Shown here piece after piece: positions 8,724 through 17,336 of a stretch of DNA of 64,000 nt (position 1 is its first letter; the number at the start of each line of letters is the position of its first letter). Origin of the DNA: an uncultured Lachnospiraceae bacterium (GTDB taxonomy: Bacteria > Bacillota > Clostridia > Lachnospirales > Lachnospiraceae). Under the pieces are notes generated by a model. That model ran no database searches. It was not told where the DNA came from and was given only the letters and a program-made list of their open reading frames with translations. The position numbers and the translations under genes were made by a program. The stretch lies in assembly GCA_910577835.1 (NCBI GenBank), contig CAJTOU010000005.1, positions 45,083 through 109,082 of the forward strand. The letters run 5' to 3'.

Positions 8724-10361
8724 ATGGCAAAAAAAAGGAAAAAGTCAAATTTCATTATTCAGGGAAGTATTCTTGCCATGGCAGGTATCTTGGTAAGGAT
8801 TATCGGACTGGTATATAGAGTCTGGCTGAATAAAATATTGGGTAACGCAGGAATATCCGCATATTCTACGGCATATGATGTATATTCATTATTTTTATTG
8901 ATTTCCTCTTTAAGTCTCCCTCTTGCGGTTTCTAAAATCGTATCGACAAGGGTTGCAAAGAGACAAATGAGAAACGCTTATTTTGCATTTATCGGCGCAA
9001 TGATATTGTCGGCAGTTCTTGGCCTTATCGTTGCAGCCGGAGTATATTTTGGAGCGGACTGGCTGGCTGATGTCTGGAAATTTCCGTCGGCGGCGCTGGC
9101 AATCAAGGTGCTTGCGCCCACGTTGTTTATTATGTGCATACTGGGAGTGTTCCGAGGCTTTTTTCAGGGACTTGGAACAATGATTCCGACTGCGGTTTCT
9201 CAGATATTTGAACAGATTGTAAATGCAGTGGTAAGTATTATAGCTGCGATGGCTCTGTATAAGGCAGGAGAAAAAATAGGGCAGGCCACCGCTTACAGTG
9301 CGGCGGGAGGAACGCTCGGTACTGCCTGCGGGGCATTTGCAGCGCTGCTATTTATGTTTTTTGTATATTTTGTGTACAGAGGACCTTTTCTGGAGAAGGT
9401 CAGAAAAGATAAAAAAGGCAGAAGAGAATCCTTTCTTACACTGTCAAAGGTTCTGGCTGTAACGATTCTGCCTGTGCTGTTAAGTTCTACAATCTATAAT
9501 ATCAGCAGCATTATAGACAGTGGTATTTATGGAAATATTATGACTTATGTATTCGGACAGAAAGAGGCAGATTACAATGGTTACTGGGGAATATACAGCA
9601 ATAAATATCGGCTGCTTACAACAGCACCAATAGCCATAGCATCCGCATTTTCATCAGCTATGATACCAAGTCTGATTACCTCTCTTATGCTTGGAAAAAA
9701 GAAGGAGCTGAAAAAAAAGGTGGATTCCACAATACGGCTGAATATGATTATCGCCATACCATGCGGCGTAGGACTTTCTGTTCTGGCAGGGCCCGTGATA
9801 CAGGTGCTTTTTCCTTCTCCGGATTTGTATGAGGAATGTGTACTGCTTATGCGTCTTTCCTTTTTCTCAGTAGTGGTATTTTCACTTTCTACCATTACCA
9901 ATGCGATTCTTCAGGGAATAGATAAAATGAAAGTTCCGGTGATTAATTCGTCTATTTCTCTGGCGCTTCATATCTTTATAATCGTATTTCTGCTTGCAGT
10001 GTTAAAGCTGAATGTCTATGGTGTAGCAATTGCAGATATTATTTTTGGTTTTGTGGTGTGTATTTTAAATGCATGCTCTATAAAAAAATATCTGGGATAT
10101 CAGCAGAAGATTTTAAAAACCTTTATTCTTCCGACAATTGCGGCAGGAATTATGGGAGCAGGGGCATATGCGCTGAATAAGCTGCTTTTTCTTATGACAG
10201 GTTCGGCTGCTTTTTCTCTTGTGTGTGCGATTATTTTTGCAGTGTTTCTCTATGGGATTCTTCTGTTTTTATTTAATATTATAAATGAAGATGAGCTGAG
10301 AATGATTCCAAAGGGATATAAATTGATTCCAATTGTAAAAAAGCTTGGGCTTATGAGTTAA
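8724..10361 (+). CDS. MOP-superfamily polysaccharide/lipid flippase, SpoVB-like
   Basis: 545 residues with about 14 hydrophobic helices. The N-terminus (FIIQGSILAMAGILVRIIGLVYR) is the typical opening of the SpoVB/MurJ (MVF) family, with conserved charged Arg residues in the first helices. Members flip lipid-linked glycans such as lipid II, and SpoVB is required for spore cortex synthesis. AGGAGGAAGA-like ribosome site at 8713. The start lies 16 bp after ybeY. It could serve spore cortex or other wall polymers; several paralogues per genome are usual in Clostridia. Confidence 0.88.
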   Translation: MAKKRKKSNFIIQGSILAMAGILVRIIGLVYRVWLNKILGNAGISAYSTAYDVYSLFLLISSLSLPLAVSKIVSTRVAKRQMRNAYFAFIGAMILSAVLGLIVAAGVYFGADWLADVWKFPSAALAIKVLAPTLFIMCILGVFRGFFQGLGTMIPTAVSQIFEQIVNAVVSIIAAMALYKAGEKIGQATAYSAAGGTLGTACGAFAALLFMFFVYFVYRGPFLEKVRKDKKGRRESFLTLSKVLAVTILPVLLSSTIYNISSIIDSGIYGNIMTYVFGQKEADYNGYWGIYSNKYRLLTTAPIAIASAFSSAMIPSLITSLMLGKKKELKKKVDSTIRLNMIIAIPCGVGLSVLAGPVIQVLFPSPDLYEECVLLMRLSFFSVVVFSLSTITNAILQGIDKMKVPVINSSISLALHIFIIVFLLAVLKLNVYGVAIADIIFGFVVCILNACSIKKYLGYQQKILKTFILPTIAAGIMGAGAYALNKLLFLMTGSAAFSLVCAIIFAVFLYGILLFLFNIINEDELRMIPKGYKLIPIVKKLGLMS

Positions 10362-10458
10362 TTTTGTGTGAAAATAAAATTTTCGTATAAAAATAAAATT
10401 GTGGCAGATAATTCATATATATGACTGGTGATTTCACTGGAGAAATGGAGTTGTAGAT

Positions 10459-11094
10459 ATGAAGAAAGATGTCATAAAACAGATGTCATGGTTTTTTGGA
10501 CTTGCATTATTGCTGATAGGGCTGTATGTTGCCGGATATTATTATGGAAGTCATATTGGAGAAAGCGAAGAAGAAATAGAGACAAGAAGTGTGCGTACCA
10601 TGCAGGGAGAAACAGACGAGGAAATTCTGGATAAAAATACAGAATATATTGTAGAATCTCACAATCTGGAAAATGACACCCTGAAAACGCAGTCAATGTC
10701 GATTCCCGTAGAATTTATCGGTCTGTCAAAAAGCGAAGTAATTGACTATATTACCAGCCATAACGAGCAGTTTCGGGAGGAAGGAGAAGAGATTCAGAAT
10801 ATTTCCATGATTTCTTTTTCTCATGATATGCTGGTGCTGCGAAAAGATGTGACACAAAGTGTGGCTATCAGTGAAACAGTGAAAAAATATGAGAATGATA
10901 ATCCTTATAATTATTATATGGTTTTGGAGGACGGAGCTATTGTTGTCTATAAACAGGACAAGACCACCGTTTTTCTTGAGACAGGTATTAAAGATGAAGA
11001 GCTTGACGAAAATGACAAGGAGCTGCTGCTTCAGGGCATAGGCGTAAAAAATATCAGCGAATTATATCGTTATCTGGAAGGATTTACAAGCTGA
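10459..11094 (+). CDS. Membrane-anchored protein with BofC-like C-terminal domain
   Basis: 211 residues. One N-terminal membrane span (FFGLALLLIGLYVAGYYYG, about 12-30), an acidic linker, then an extracytoplasmic region. The last 60 residues (YYMVLEDGAIVVYK ... ELLLQGIGVKNISELYRYLEGF) match the BofC C-terminal pattern, a strand-turn-strand followed by a helix pair. In Bacillus, BofC is a forespore protein that tunes the SpoIVB/sigma-K checkpoint. Here only the domain resemblance is seen, so the role is uncertain. Start ATG 10459 has GGAG at 10448. It follows the SpoVB-like gene, consistent with a sporulation link. Confidence 0.65.
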   Translation: MKKDVIKQMSWFFGLALLLIGLYVAGYYYGSHIGESEEEIETRSVRTMQGETDEEILDKNTEYIVESHNLENDTLKTQSMSIPVEFIGLSKSEVIDYITSHNEQFREEGEEIQNISMISFSHDMLVLRKDVTQSVAISETVKKYENDNPYNYYMVLEDGAIVVYKQDKTTVFLETGIKDEELDENDKELLLQGIGVKNISELYRYLEGFTS

Positions 11095-11146
11095 AATTTC
11101 TAATCTGAAATTATAAGCTGACAAGTGAAAAAGAAGGACATAAAAG

Positions 11147-12520
11147 ATGAAAATTATAATTATCGGAGGAGGGGCTTCGGGACTGATAGCTGCTGTTGCG
11201 GCTGCTGAAAATGGCGCAGAGGTAACAGTGTTAGAAGGAAGAGACAAACCCGCCGGAAAATTGTATGCCACAGGGAACGGCAGATGTAATCTTACAAATA
11301 CAAACATGTCTGACAGACATTACAGAAGTGAAAATACAGATTTGGTAAAAAAGACAATTAAAAGATTTGGATATCAGGAGACGTTGGATTTTTTTCACAG
11401 CCTTGGACTGATGTTTAAAGACAGAAATGGCTATATTTATCCCTCAACCGGACAGGCCGCTACGGTGGCAGAAATTCTTGTGAAACGCTGCGTGGAGCTT
11501 GGGGTTAATATAAAATGCGCCTCTGTGGTAGTTGCTCTGAAAAAGAAAAAAGACGGAAAATTTGTGATAAAATATGTTGAAAGAAATATTATTCAGAAAA
11601 ATGGAATTCAGCAGAATAATATACAAACAGATGATATTTCGCAAAATAATATTAATCAAAACAATATTAGCCGGAAAAATATTAATGGGAAAAATATTAA
11701 CAGGAAAATAGATGATACAGGAGAAGCAGAGGAAACAGCGGATAAAGTAATTCTTGCAGCCGGAAGTATCGCCGGAGGCTTTGGATGCAGAGTATCGGGA
11801 ACAGACATTGCAAAGGCAGCAGGGCATACGATTGTTCCGCTGGTTCCAGCTCTTACAGGTCTGAAATGTGAAAATAAAAAATTTTTTCAAATTACGGCAG
11901 GTGTGCGGATAGAGGCAAAAGTAACTTTGTATCAAGGAGAAAATAAGCAGGCTGTGGCGGAAGACACAGGAGAGTTACAGCTTACGGATTATGGGATTTC
12001 CGGAATACCGGTGTTTCAGATATCCAGATTTGCCGGATATGCGCTGCTTCAAAAACAAAAAGTAATCGTTCAAATTGATTTTTTACCAGAATATAATTTT
12101 AATATGCTGCTTAATGAAATAAAAAACAGCAGAAAGTTTTATGGAAACAGAAGTATTTCAGAAGTATTTTCTCTTATCTTTCATTCAAAGCTTGTAAAAG
12201 GAGTGCTGTTTTTGGCACAAATAAAAGAAAGTAAAAAAATATCGGAGCTTTCTGACAGAGAGCAGAAAAAGCTTCTCTGTTATTTTAAGCAGTTTTCTGT
12301 AAAGGTAACAGATATAAATGAGATGAAGCATGCACAGGTTTGCGCAGGAGGAGTCAGCACAATAGAGCTGACGGATAATTTTATGTCAAAAAAGACAGAA
12401 AATTTGTACATAACAGGCGAAACAGTAGATGTAGACGGGATATGCGGAGGTTATAACCTGCAGTTTGCATGGGCAAGTGGATATATCGCAGGAAGCGCGG
12501 CTTCCTGTAAAAAAGAATAA
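11147..12520 (+). CDS. HI0933/BaiN-family FAD-dependent oxidoreductase
   Basis: 457 residues. N-terminal dinucleotide-binding motif IIIGGGASGLIAAVAAAENGAEVTVLE-type (GGGASG at residues 6-11), then the family signature GNGRCNLTN (about 45-53) and a C-terminal second FAD motif GETVDVDGICGGYNLQFAWASG. These are diagnostic for the HI0933-like flavoproteins; characterised relatives reduce bile-acid dienes, but most have unknown substrates. Between residues 145 and 195 there is an Asn/Ile/Gln-rich insertion built of 5-residue repeats that is not part of the usual fold (separate entry). Confidence 0.9.
   Translation: MKIIIIGGGASGLIAAVAAAENGAEVTVLEGRDKPAGKLYATGNGRCNLTNTNMSDRHYRSENTDLVKKTIKRFGYQETLDFFHSLGLMFKDRNGYIYPSTGQAATVAEILVKRCVELGVNIKCASVVVALKKKKDGKFVIKYVERNIIQKNGIQQNNIQTDDISQNNINQNNISRKNINGKNINRKIDDTGEAEETADKVILAAGSIAGGFGCRVSGTDIAKAAGHTIVPLVPALTGLKCENKKFFQITAGVRIEAKVTLYQGENKQAVAEDTGELQLTDYGISGIPVFQISRFAGYALLQKQKVIVQIDFLPEYNFNMLLNEIKNSRKFYGNRSISEVFSLIFHSKLVKGVLFLAQIKESKKISELSDREQKKLLCYFKQFSVKVTDINEMKHAQVCAGGVSTIELTDNFMSKKTENLYITGETVDVDGICGGYNLQFAWASGYIAGSAASCKKE
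11594..11698 (+). repeat. Coding minisatellite: seven 15-bp units (xxNNI pentapeptides)
   Basis: In frame inside the BaiN-like flavoprotein: units read QKNGI, QQNNI, QTDDI, SQNNI, NQNNI, SRKNI, NGKNI, followed by a partial NRKI. Each is 15 bp and most end AA(T/C)AT(T/A). Arisen presumably by slippage; it forms a polar surface loop. Confidence 0.85.
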
Positions 12521-12546
12521 AAAATAATAGAATCAGGAATGAAAAA

Positions 12547-14166
12547 ATGCAGAATCAATGTATCAGAATCAGTCAGATAAAGCTTCCGATTGGGCATGAC
12601 CAGAAGACATTGGAGGAAAAAATACGAAAGCTGTTGAAACTAAAGAAAGAGACTGTAATAAAATACCAGATTGTAAAAAGGTCTGTCGATGCCAGAAATA
12701 AGCCGGATATCAGATTTGTATACAGTGTGGATGTGGAAATGGCAGGACTTTCGGTAAGCAAAAAGATATTTGGCCAGAATATCAGTTTGACAGAAAAACA
12801 AAGCTATCATTATGAAATTACGGGAAAAACAAAGCTAAGTCATGCTCCGGTTATTGTAGGAATGGGACCGGCAGGGCTCTTTTGTGGATATTATCTTGCC
12901 AGAAACGGCTATCGTCCTGTGATAATAGAACGGGGAGAAGACGTAGATAACCGGCAGGAGACAGTAAAACTGTTCTGGGAAACGGGAAAGTTAAATACAG
13001 AGTCGAATGTCCAGTTTGGAGAAGGCGGCGCGGGGACTTTTTCTGACGGAAAATTAAATACACAGATAAAGGATAAGACAGGCAGGAATCATGAAGTTTT
13101 GGAAACGTTTGTAAAATTTGGAGCAAAGGAAGAAATCTGTTATGTAAATAAACCACATATTGGTACAGATATGCTCAAACAGATTGTAAAAAGGATGCGG
13201 GAAGAAATCTGTCATTTGGGTGGAACGATATATTTTAATACAAAAATGACAGATTTGTGTCTGGAGGAAACAGGCGGACAAAAGAGAATTACGGGACTTT
13301 GGGTAAACCAAGCAGAGAAAATAGAAGCGGAACTTCTGGTGCTTGCGATAGGACATAGTGCAAGAGATACCTTTGAACTGCTGCATCAAAGAGGAGTTGT
13401 GATATCCCCAAAAGCTTTTGCGGTAGGGCTTCGCATGGAGCATCCCCAGGCAATGATTAATCAGGCGATGTATGGAACAGATATGCATGAGCTTTTAGAG
13501 GCTGCCGATTATAAGGTCACATATCAAACACCAGAGCGCGGAATTTATTCTTTTTGTATGTGTCCCGGCGGCTATGTGGTCAATGCTTCCTCAGAGCAGG
13601 GGCGACTGGCAGTAAATGGTATGAGTTACAGCGACAGAGCCGGAAAAAACAGCAATAGCGCAATAGTGGCGGCGATATCTCCGGATGATTATGGAGCTGG
13701 TGTTCTCGACGGAATAAAATTTCAGAGGGAGCTGGAGGAACGGGCATTTCTGGAGGGAAATGGACAGATACCTGTGCAGCGGTTTGATGATTTTTGTCAG
13801 AACAAAAAGACAGAAGACTTTGGTGAAATATATCCAGCCATAAAGGGTAGATATTGTATGGGAAATTTAAGAAAAGTTCTGCCGGAAGGACTGTCGGAAC
13901 AGCTCATAGAAGGAATACATGGCTTTGCAGAACAGATTCCTGAGTTTGACAGAGGAGATGCGCTGCTTTCCGGCATAGAGTCAAGAACCTCGTCGCCGGT
14001 CAGGCTTGAGCGGGATGAACATTTTTTCAGCCGCGGAATTTCAGGGCTTTACCCATGTGGAGAGGGAGCCGGATATGCAGGAGGCATTACAAGTGCTGCT
14101 ATGGATGGTCTGCGAATATTTGAAGCAATTATAAAGGAATATGCCCCATTAGAAAGGATTTTATAA
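12547..14166 (+). CDS. FAD-dependent dehydrogenase (COG2509-type)
   Basis: 539 residues. About 90 N-terminal residues form a small alpha/beta domain (LKKRSVDARNK-type, typical of this family), then a GMGPAGLFCGYYLARNG dinucleotide motif (about residue 102-118), VQFGEGGAGTFSDGKLNT (FAD contact, family signature), GHSARDTFELL, and a C-terminal CGEGAGYAGGITSAAMDG motif. Widely conserved in Firmicutes but of unknown substrate. It follows the other flavoprotein after 26 bp, and its stop overlaps the proB start by one base, so the three are very likely one operon. Confidence 0.9.
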   Translation: MQNQCIRISQIKLPIGHDQKTLEEKIRKLLKLKKETVIKYQIVKRSVDARNKPDIRFVYSVDVEMAGLSVSKKIFGQNISLTEKQSYHYEITGKTKLSHAPVIVGMGPAGLFCGYYLARNGYRPVIIERGEDVDNRQETVKLFWETGKLNTESNVQFGEGGAGTFSDGKLNTQIKDKTGRNHEVLETFVKFGAKEEICYVNKPHIGTDMLKQIVKRMREEICHLGGTIYFNTKMTDLCLEETGGQKRITGLWVNQAEKIEAELLVLAIGHSARDTFELLHQRGVVISPKAFAVGLRMEHPQAMINQAMYGTDMHELLEAADYKVTYQTPERGIYSFCMCPGGYVVNASSEQGRLAVNGMSYSDRAGKNSNSAIVAAISPDDYGAGVLDGIKFQRELEERAFLEGNGQIPVQRFDDFCQNKKTEDFGEIYPAIKGRYCMGNLRKVLPEGLSEQLIEGIHGFAEQIPEFDRGDALLSGIESRTSSPVRLERDEHFFSRGISGLYPCGEGAGYAGGITSAAMDGLRIFEAIIKEYAPLERIL

Positions 14167-14999
14167 TGAATGAAAGAGAAAAACTAAAAGAGAAAAAGAG
14201 AATTGTAATCAAAATAGGTTCTTCGTCATTGACACACAGAGAGACAGGCGGGGTGAATCTAAGTAAGATGGAGCAGCTTGTACGCGTACTGGCAAATTTA
14301 AGAAATATGGGGAAAGATGTTGTACTGGTTTCTTCCGGTGCAGTGTCCATCGGCAGAAACGGAATGGGCCTTCCGGCCGGAAAGCTGACTCTTCCACAGA
14401 AGCAGGCATGTGCGTCTATCGGGCAGGCAAGACTTATGATGATTTATCAGAAACTGTTCAGCGAATATAATCAAAATGTCTCACAGATATTAATGACCAA
14501 ATTTACCATGACAGACGAGCTGAGCCGTCCGAATGCTGTTAATACTTTTGAGGAACTGTTTCATCTGGGAGTAATTCCGATTGTAAATGAGAATGATACC
14601 ATCGCTACTTATGAAATCGAGTTTGGTGACAATGATACTCTTTCTGCAATTGTGGCTTCACTGGTTCATGCAGATATTTTGATTCTTTTGTCAGATATTG
14701 ACGGATTGTACACAGATGACCCGAATATTAATCCAAATGCAAAATTTATCAGCGTGGTAAACAATATTGATGATAAATTAATGCTGATGGGGAAAAAGTC
14801 AACTTCTACGGATGTAGGAACAGGAGGAATGGCAACAAAACTGACTGCTGCCAGAATCGCTACATTTTCCGGTGCAGATATGGTGATTGCAAACAGTGAC
14901 CATGTGTCAGTGATTGAGGAAATTCTGAATGGAGAAGAGAAGGGAACTCTCTTTCCGGCAAACAGGAAAAAAGATTTTCAGATTATGGATTTTATTTAA
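14166..14999 (+). CDS. proB: Glutamate 5-kinase, PUA-less form
   Basis: 277 residues. Amino-acid-kinase fold: VIKIGSSSLT at the N-terminus, VSSGAVSIG, the NENDTIA substrate loop, GDNDTLSA, LLSDIDGLYT and GTGGMATKL. It phosphorylates glutamate in the first step of proline synthesis, using ATP. Escherichia coli ProB is 367 residues because of a C-terminal PUA domain, which is absent here; several Clostridia have this short type. ATG 14166 shares its A with the stop of the preceding gene. proA lies three genes downstream in the same direction. Confidence 0.95.
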   Translation: MNEREKLKEKKRIVIKIGSSSLTHRETGGVNLSKMEQLVRVLANLRNMGKDVVLVSSGAVSIGRNGMGLPAGKLTLPQKQACASIGQARLMMIYQKLFSEYNQNVSQILMTKFTMTDELSRPNAVNTFEELFHLGVIPIVNENDTIATYEIEFGDNDTLSAIVASLVHADILILLSDIDGLYTDDPNINPNAKFISVVNNIDDKLMLMGKKSTSTDVGTGGMATKLTAARIATFSGADMVIANSDHVSVIEEILNGEEKGTLFPANRKKDFQIMDFI

Positions 15000-15098
15000 A
15001 AATAATATAATCAGCTAACTACTGATTACATAACAGGAATTTTCTGTATAATTGTGGAAATGGACAGGAAAAACAAAGAAGAAGGAAAGGAAAACATT

Positions 15099-15323
15099 AT
15101 GAGTGTTACAGATGAAACGATTGCAAGAATTAATGAGCTGTATCGAAAATCAAAGAATGAAGGTCTGACAAATGAAGAAGCAATGGAACAGGCACAGCTT
15201 CGAAAGGAATATGTGCAGGCAATGCATAATAATCTAAGGGGAATTTTGGATAATGTTCAGGTACAGAATCCAGATGGGAGTATAGAAAAATTAAAATCAA
15301 AGAAAAAAGAAACAGAAAAATAA
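15099..15323 (+). CDS. DUF896 (YnzC-like) small protein
   Basis: 74 residues: MSVTDETIARINELYRKSK..., containing the family core LTxEExxEQxxLRxEYVxAMxxNLRGIL. Start ATG 15099 has a GAAGGAAAGG site at 15081; an ATG at 15054 in frame would add 15 charged residues and is less likely. DUF896 proteins are small cytoplasmic helical hairpins, some SOS-linked in Bacillus, with no settled function. About 50 bp upstream a TATAAT (15047-15052) could mark a promoter, but no convincing -35 is present. Confidence 0.88.
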   Translation: MSVTDETIARINELYRKSKNEGLTNEEAMEQAQLRKEYVQAMHNNLRGILDNVQVQNPDGSIEKLKSKKKETEK

Positions 15324-15349
15324 GAAAATAAAAAGATGGAAAATAGAAA

Positions 15350-15925
15350 ATGGAAAAAAATAGAATAAGGAAGGAAATTTTTCAAAAAAGACGGGAAATC
15401 AGTGAAGAAGAGATAAAAATTTTAAGCAGAAGAGTTTTTTTGAAGATAAAGAACTATCTTTTGAGAATTGAAAAAGAAACAGCAGATTTATTTGCATATT
15501 TTCCCTGCAATCATGAAGCAGATACCAGAGAATTTTTATGCGAATGGCTTTCCGAAAAAAAACGGGTTGCTTTGCCAAGAGTAGGAAGCGATGGATATTC
15601 TATGGATTTTTATTATATTGATTCTTTGGAAGATGTAGAGAAAGGGTATAAAGGAATTTTTGAACCCAAAAAGACTTGTATAAAGGTAGACAACAGCACA
15701 AACAGGATAATTCTTGTTCCGGGAGTGGGTTTTGACAGGCAGGGAAACCGTGTAGGATACGGAAAAGGTTTTTATGACAGATATTTAGAAAAACATAATT
15801 TTCAAAAGAAAATAGGAATCGCATTTGAATTTCAGATATTTGACAGCATTGTATATGAGGAAAATGATATTCGGCTGGATGCGGTAGTTACAGAAGAGCA
15901 GATATATGAAATGGAAGAATCATAG
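15350..15925 (+). CDS. 5-formyltetrahydrofolate cyclo-ligase
   Basis: 191 residues. Family marks: N-terminal [16 protein letters not shown], the [14 protein letters not shown] region, and the C-terminal ATP/folate-binding signature [24 protein letters not shown]. The enzyme converts 5-formyl-THF to 5,10-methenyl-THF with ATP, recycling folate. Normal length for the family. Start ATG 15350 lies 26 bp after the DUF896 gene; the end overlaps the first possible but rejected start of proA. Confidence 0.94.
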   Translation: MEKNRIRKEIFQKRREISEEEIKILSRRVFLKIKNYLLRIEKETADLFAYFPCNHEADTREFLCEWLSEKKRVALPRVGSDGYSMDFYYIDSLEDVEKGYKGIFEPKKTCIKVDNSTNRIILVPGVGFDRQGNRVGYGKGFYDRYLEKHNFQKKIGIAFEFQIFDSIVYEENDIRLDAVVTEEQIYEMEES

Positions 15926-15956
15926 ATTTGCTTATGTTTTAGAAAGGAAGAAGAAA

Positions 15957-17207
15957 ATGAATGAGATATTGGAGCAAATGGGAAAAAAAGCGGATATTGC
16001 AAAACAGGATATGATTCGGCTGAATACAAATCAGAAAAATCATGCGTTAAAACTGGCGGCGGCAGCTTTAATGGCAGCAGCGGCAGAAATTTTGGATGCA
16101 AATCAGACAGATGTGGAAAATGGCAGAAAAAATGGAATGAAAAAAAGTCTGATTGACCGGCTGTCTCTGACAGAGGACAGAATAAAAGATATGGCAGATG
16201 GAATTTTAAATGTAGCAGCGCTGCAAGACCCAATAGGAGAAGTTTTGGATATGTCAAAAAGACCAAATGGTATGATTATTGGCAAACGGCGTGTTCCGCT
16301 GGGTGTGATAGGCATGATTTATGAGGCAAGACCAAATGTTACTTCTGATGCGTTTGCGCTGTGCTTTAAATCCGGAAATACTGTGATTTTAAAGGGGGGA
16401 AGCGATGCAATTCATTCTAATTGCGCAATTGTAAAGGCTGTCAGAGGAGCTCTTGAAACCGCAGGAATAAATCCTGACTGTGTGCAGCTAATCGAATCTA
16501 CGGACCGGAGCGTTACAGCGGAATTTATGAAAATGAATAAATATATTGACCTTCTGATTCCAAGAGGAAGTGCGGGGCTTATTAAAGCTACGCTGGAAAA
16601 CAGTACTATTCCGGTGATTGAAACAGGTACGGGAAACTGTCATGTGTATGTAGATAAAAACGCTGATTTTGATATGGCAGTAAAAATTATTGTGAATGCA
16701 AAGACTCAGAGAATTAGTGTATGCAATACCTGTGAATCACTGGTTATTCATAAAAGTATTTTGCCGGAGTTTTTGCCAATGCTGACCACAACACTTCAAG
16801 AGCGGGGAGTTGAAATCCGCGCAGATAAAGAGTGTATAGCAGTATGTCCTGAACTGAAAGAGGCATCTGAGGAGGATTTTTATACAGAATATCTGGATTA
16901 TATTATTTCTATAAAAACCGTTGGCAGTATTGATGAAGCGATTGCACATATTAATAAGCATAATACAAAGCACAGTGAAACGATTGTGACAAAGGATTAT
17001 CACAATGCAAATAAATTTTTGGATGAGGTGGATGCTGCGTGTGTATATGTTAATGCGTCGACAAGATTTACAGACGGGAATGAGTTTGGTTTTGGAGCAG
17101 AAATAGGTATCAGCACACAAAAGCTGCATGCGAGGGGACCGATGGGGCTTCGAGAGCTTACAACTTGTAAATATGTTATTTATGGGGATGGACAGATACG
17201 GGAATAG
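15957..17207 (+). CDS. proA: Gamma-glutamyl phosphate reductase
   Basis: 416 residues, close to Bacillus ProA (415). Aldehyde-dehydrogenase fold: [33 protein letters not shown], the [10 protein letters not shown] strand, and catalytic Cys in [14 protein letters not shown]-terminal [24 protein letters not shown]-dependent second step of proline synthesis. I chose ATG 15957 ([12 protein letters not shown]) with the GAAAGGAAG site; an in-frame ATG at 15906 lies inside the preceding gene and would add non-conserved residues. Confidence 0.96.
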   Translation: MNEILEQMGKKADIAKQDMIRLNTNQKNHALKLAAAALMAAAAEILDANQTDVENGRKNGMKKSLIDRLSLTEDRIKDMADGILNVAALQDPIGEVLDMSKRPNGMIIGKRRVPLGVIGMIYEARPNVTSDAFALCFKSGNTVILKGGSDAIHSNCAIVKAVRGALETAGINPDCVQLIESTDRSVTAEFMKMNKYIDLLIPRGSAGLIKATLENSTIPVIETGTGNCHVYVDKNADFDMAVKIIVNAKTQRISVCNTCESLVIHKSILPEFLPMLTTTLQERGVEIRADKECIAVCPELKEASEEDFYTEYLDYIISIKTVGSIDEAIAHINKHNTKHSETIVTKDYHNANKFLDEVDAACVYVNASTRFTDGNEFGFGAEIGISTQKLHARGPMGLRELTTCKYVIYGDGQIRE

Positions 17208-17259
17208 GGTGTTTTTTGTGTTATATATGTATTAATTGTAAAACAAATAAGAAAGAATA

Positions 17260-17288
17260 TTGACAGAATTATATAATAAGAGTAAGAT
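17260..17288 (+). promoter_or_regulatory. Probable promoter of the CAP-domain protein gene
   Basis: Perfect TTGACA at 17260-17265 with TAAGAT 17 bp later (17283-17288). A better -10 (TATAAT at 17272-17277) is too close to this -35 to pair with it. Located 49 bp before the ATG. Confidence 0.45.
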
Positions 17289-17336
17289 AAAAAAGACACT
17301 TGAAAGTCAAAAATATAAAAAAGGAGAATGTTTAAT

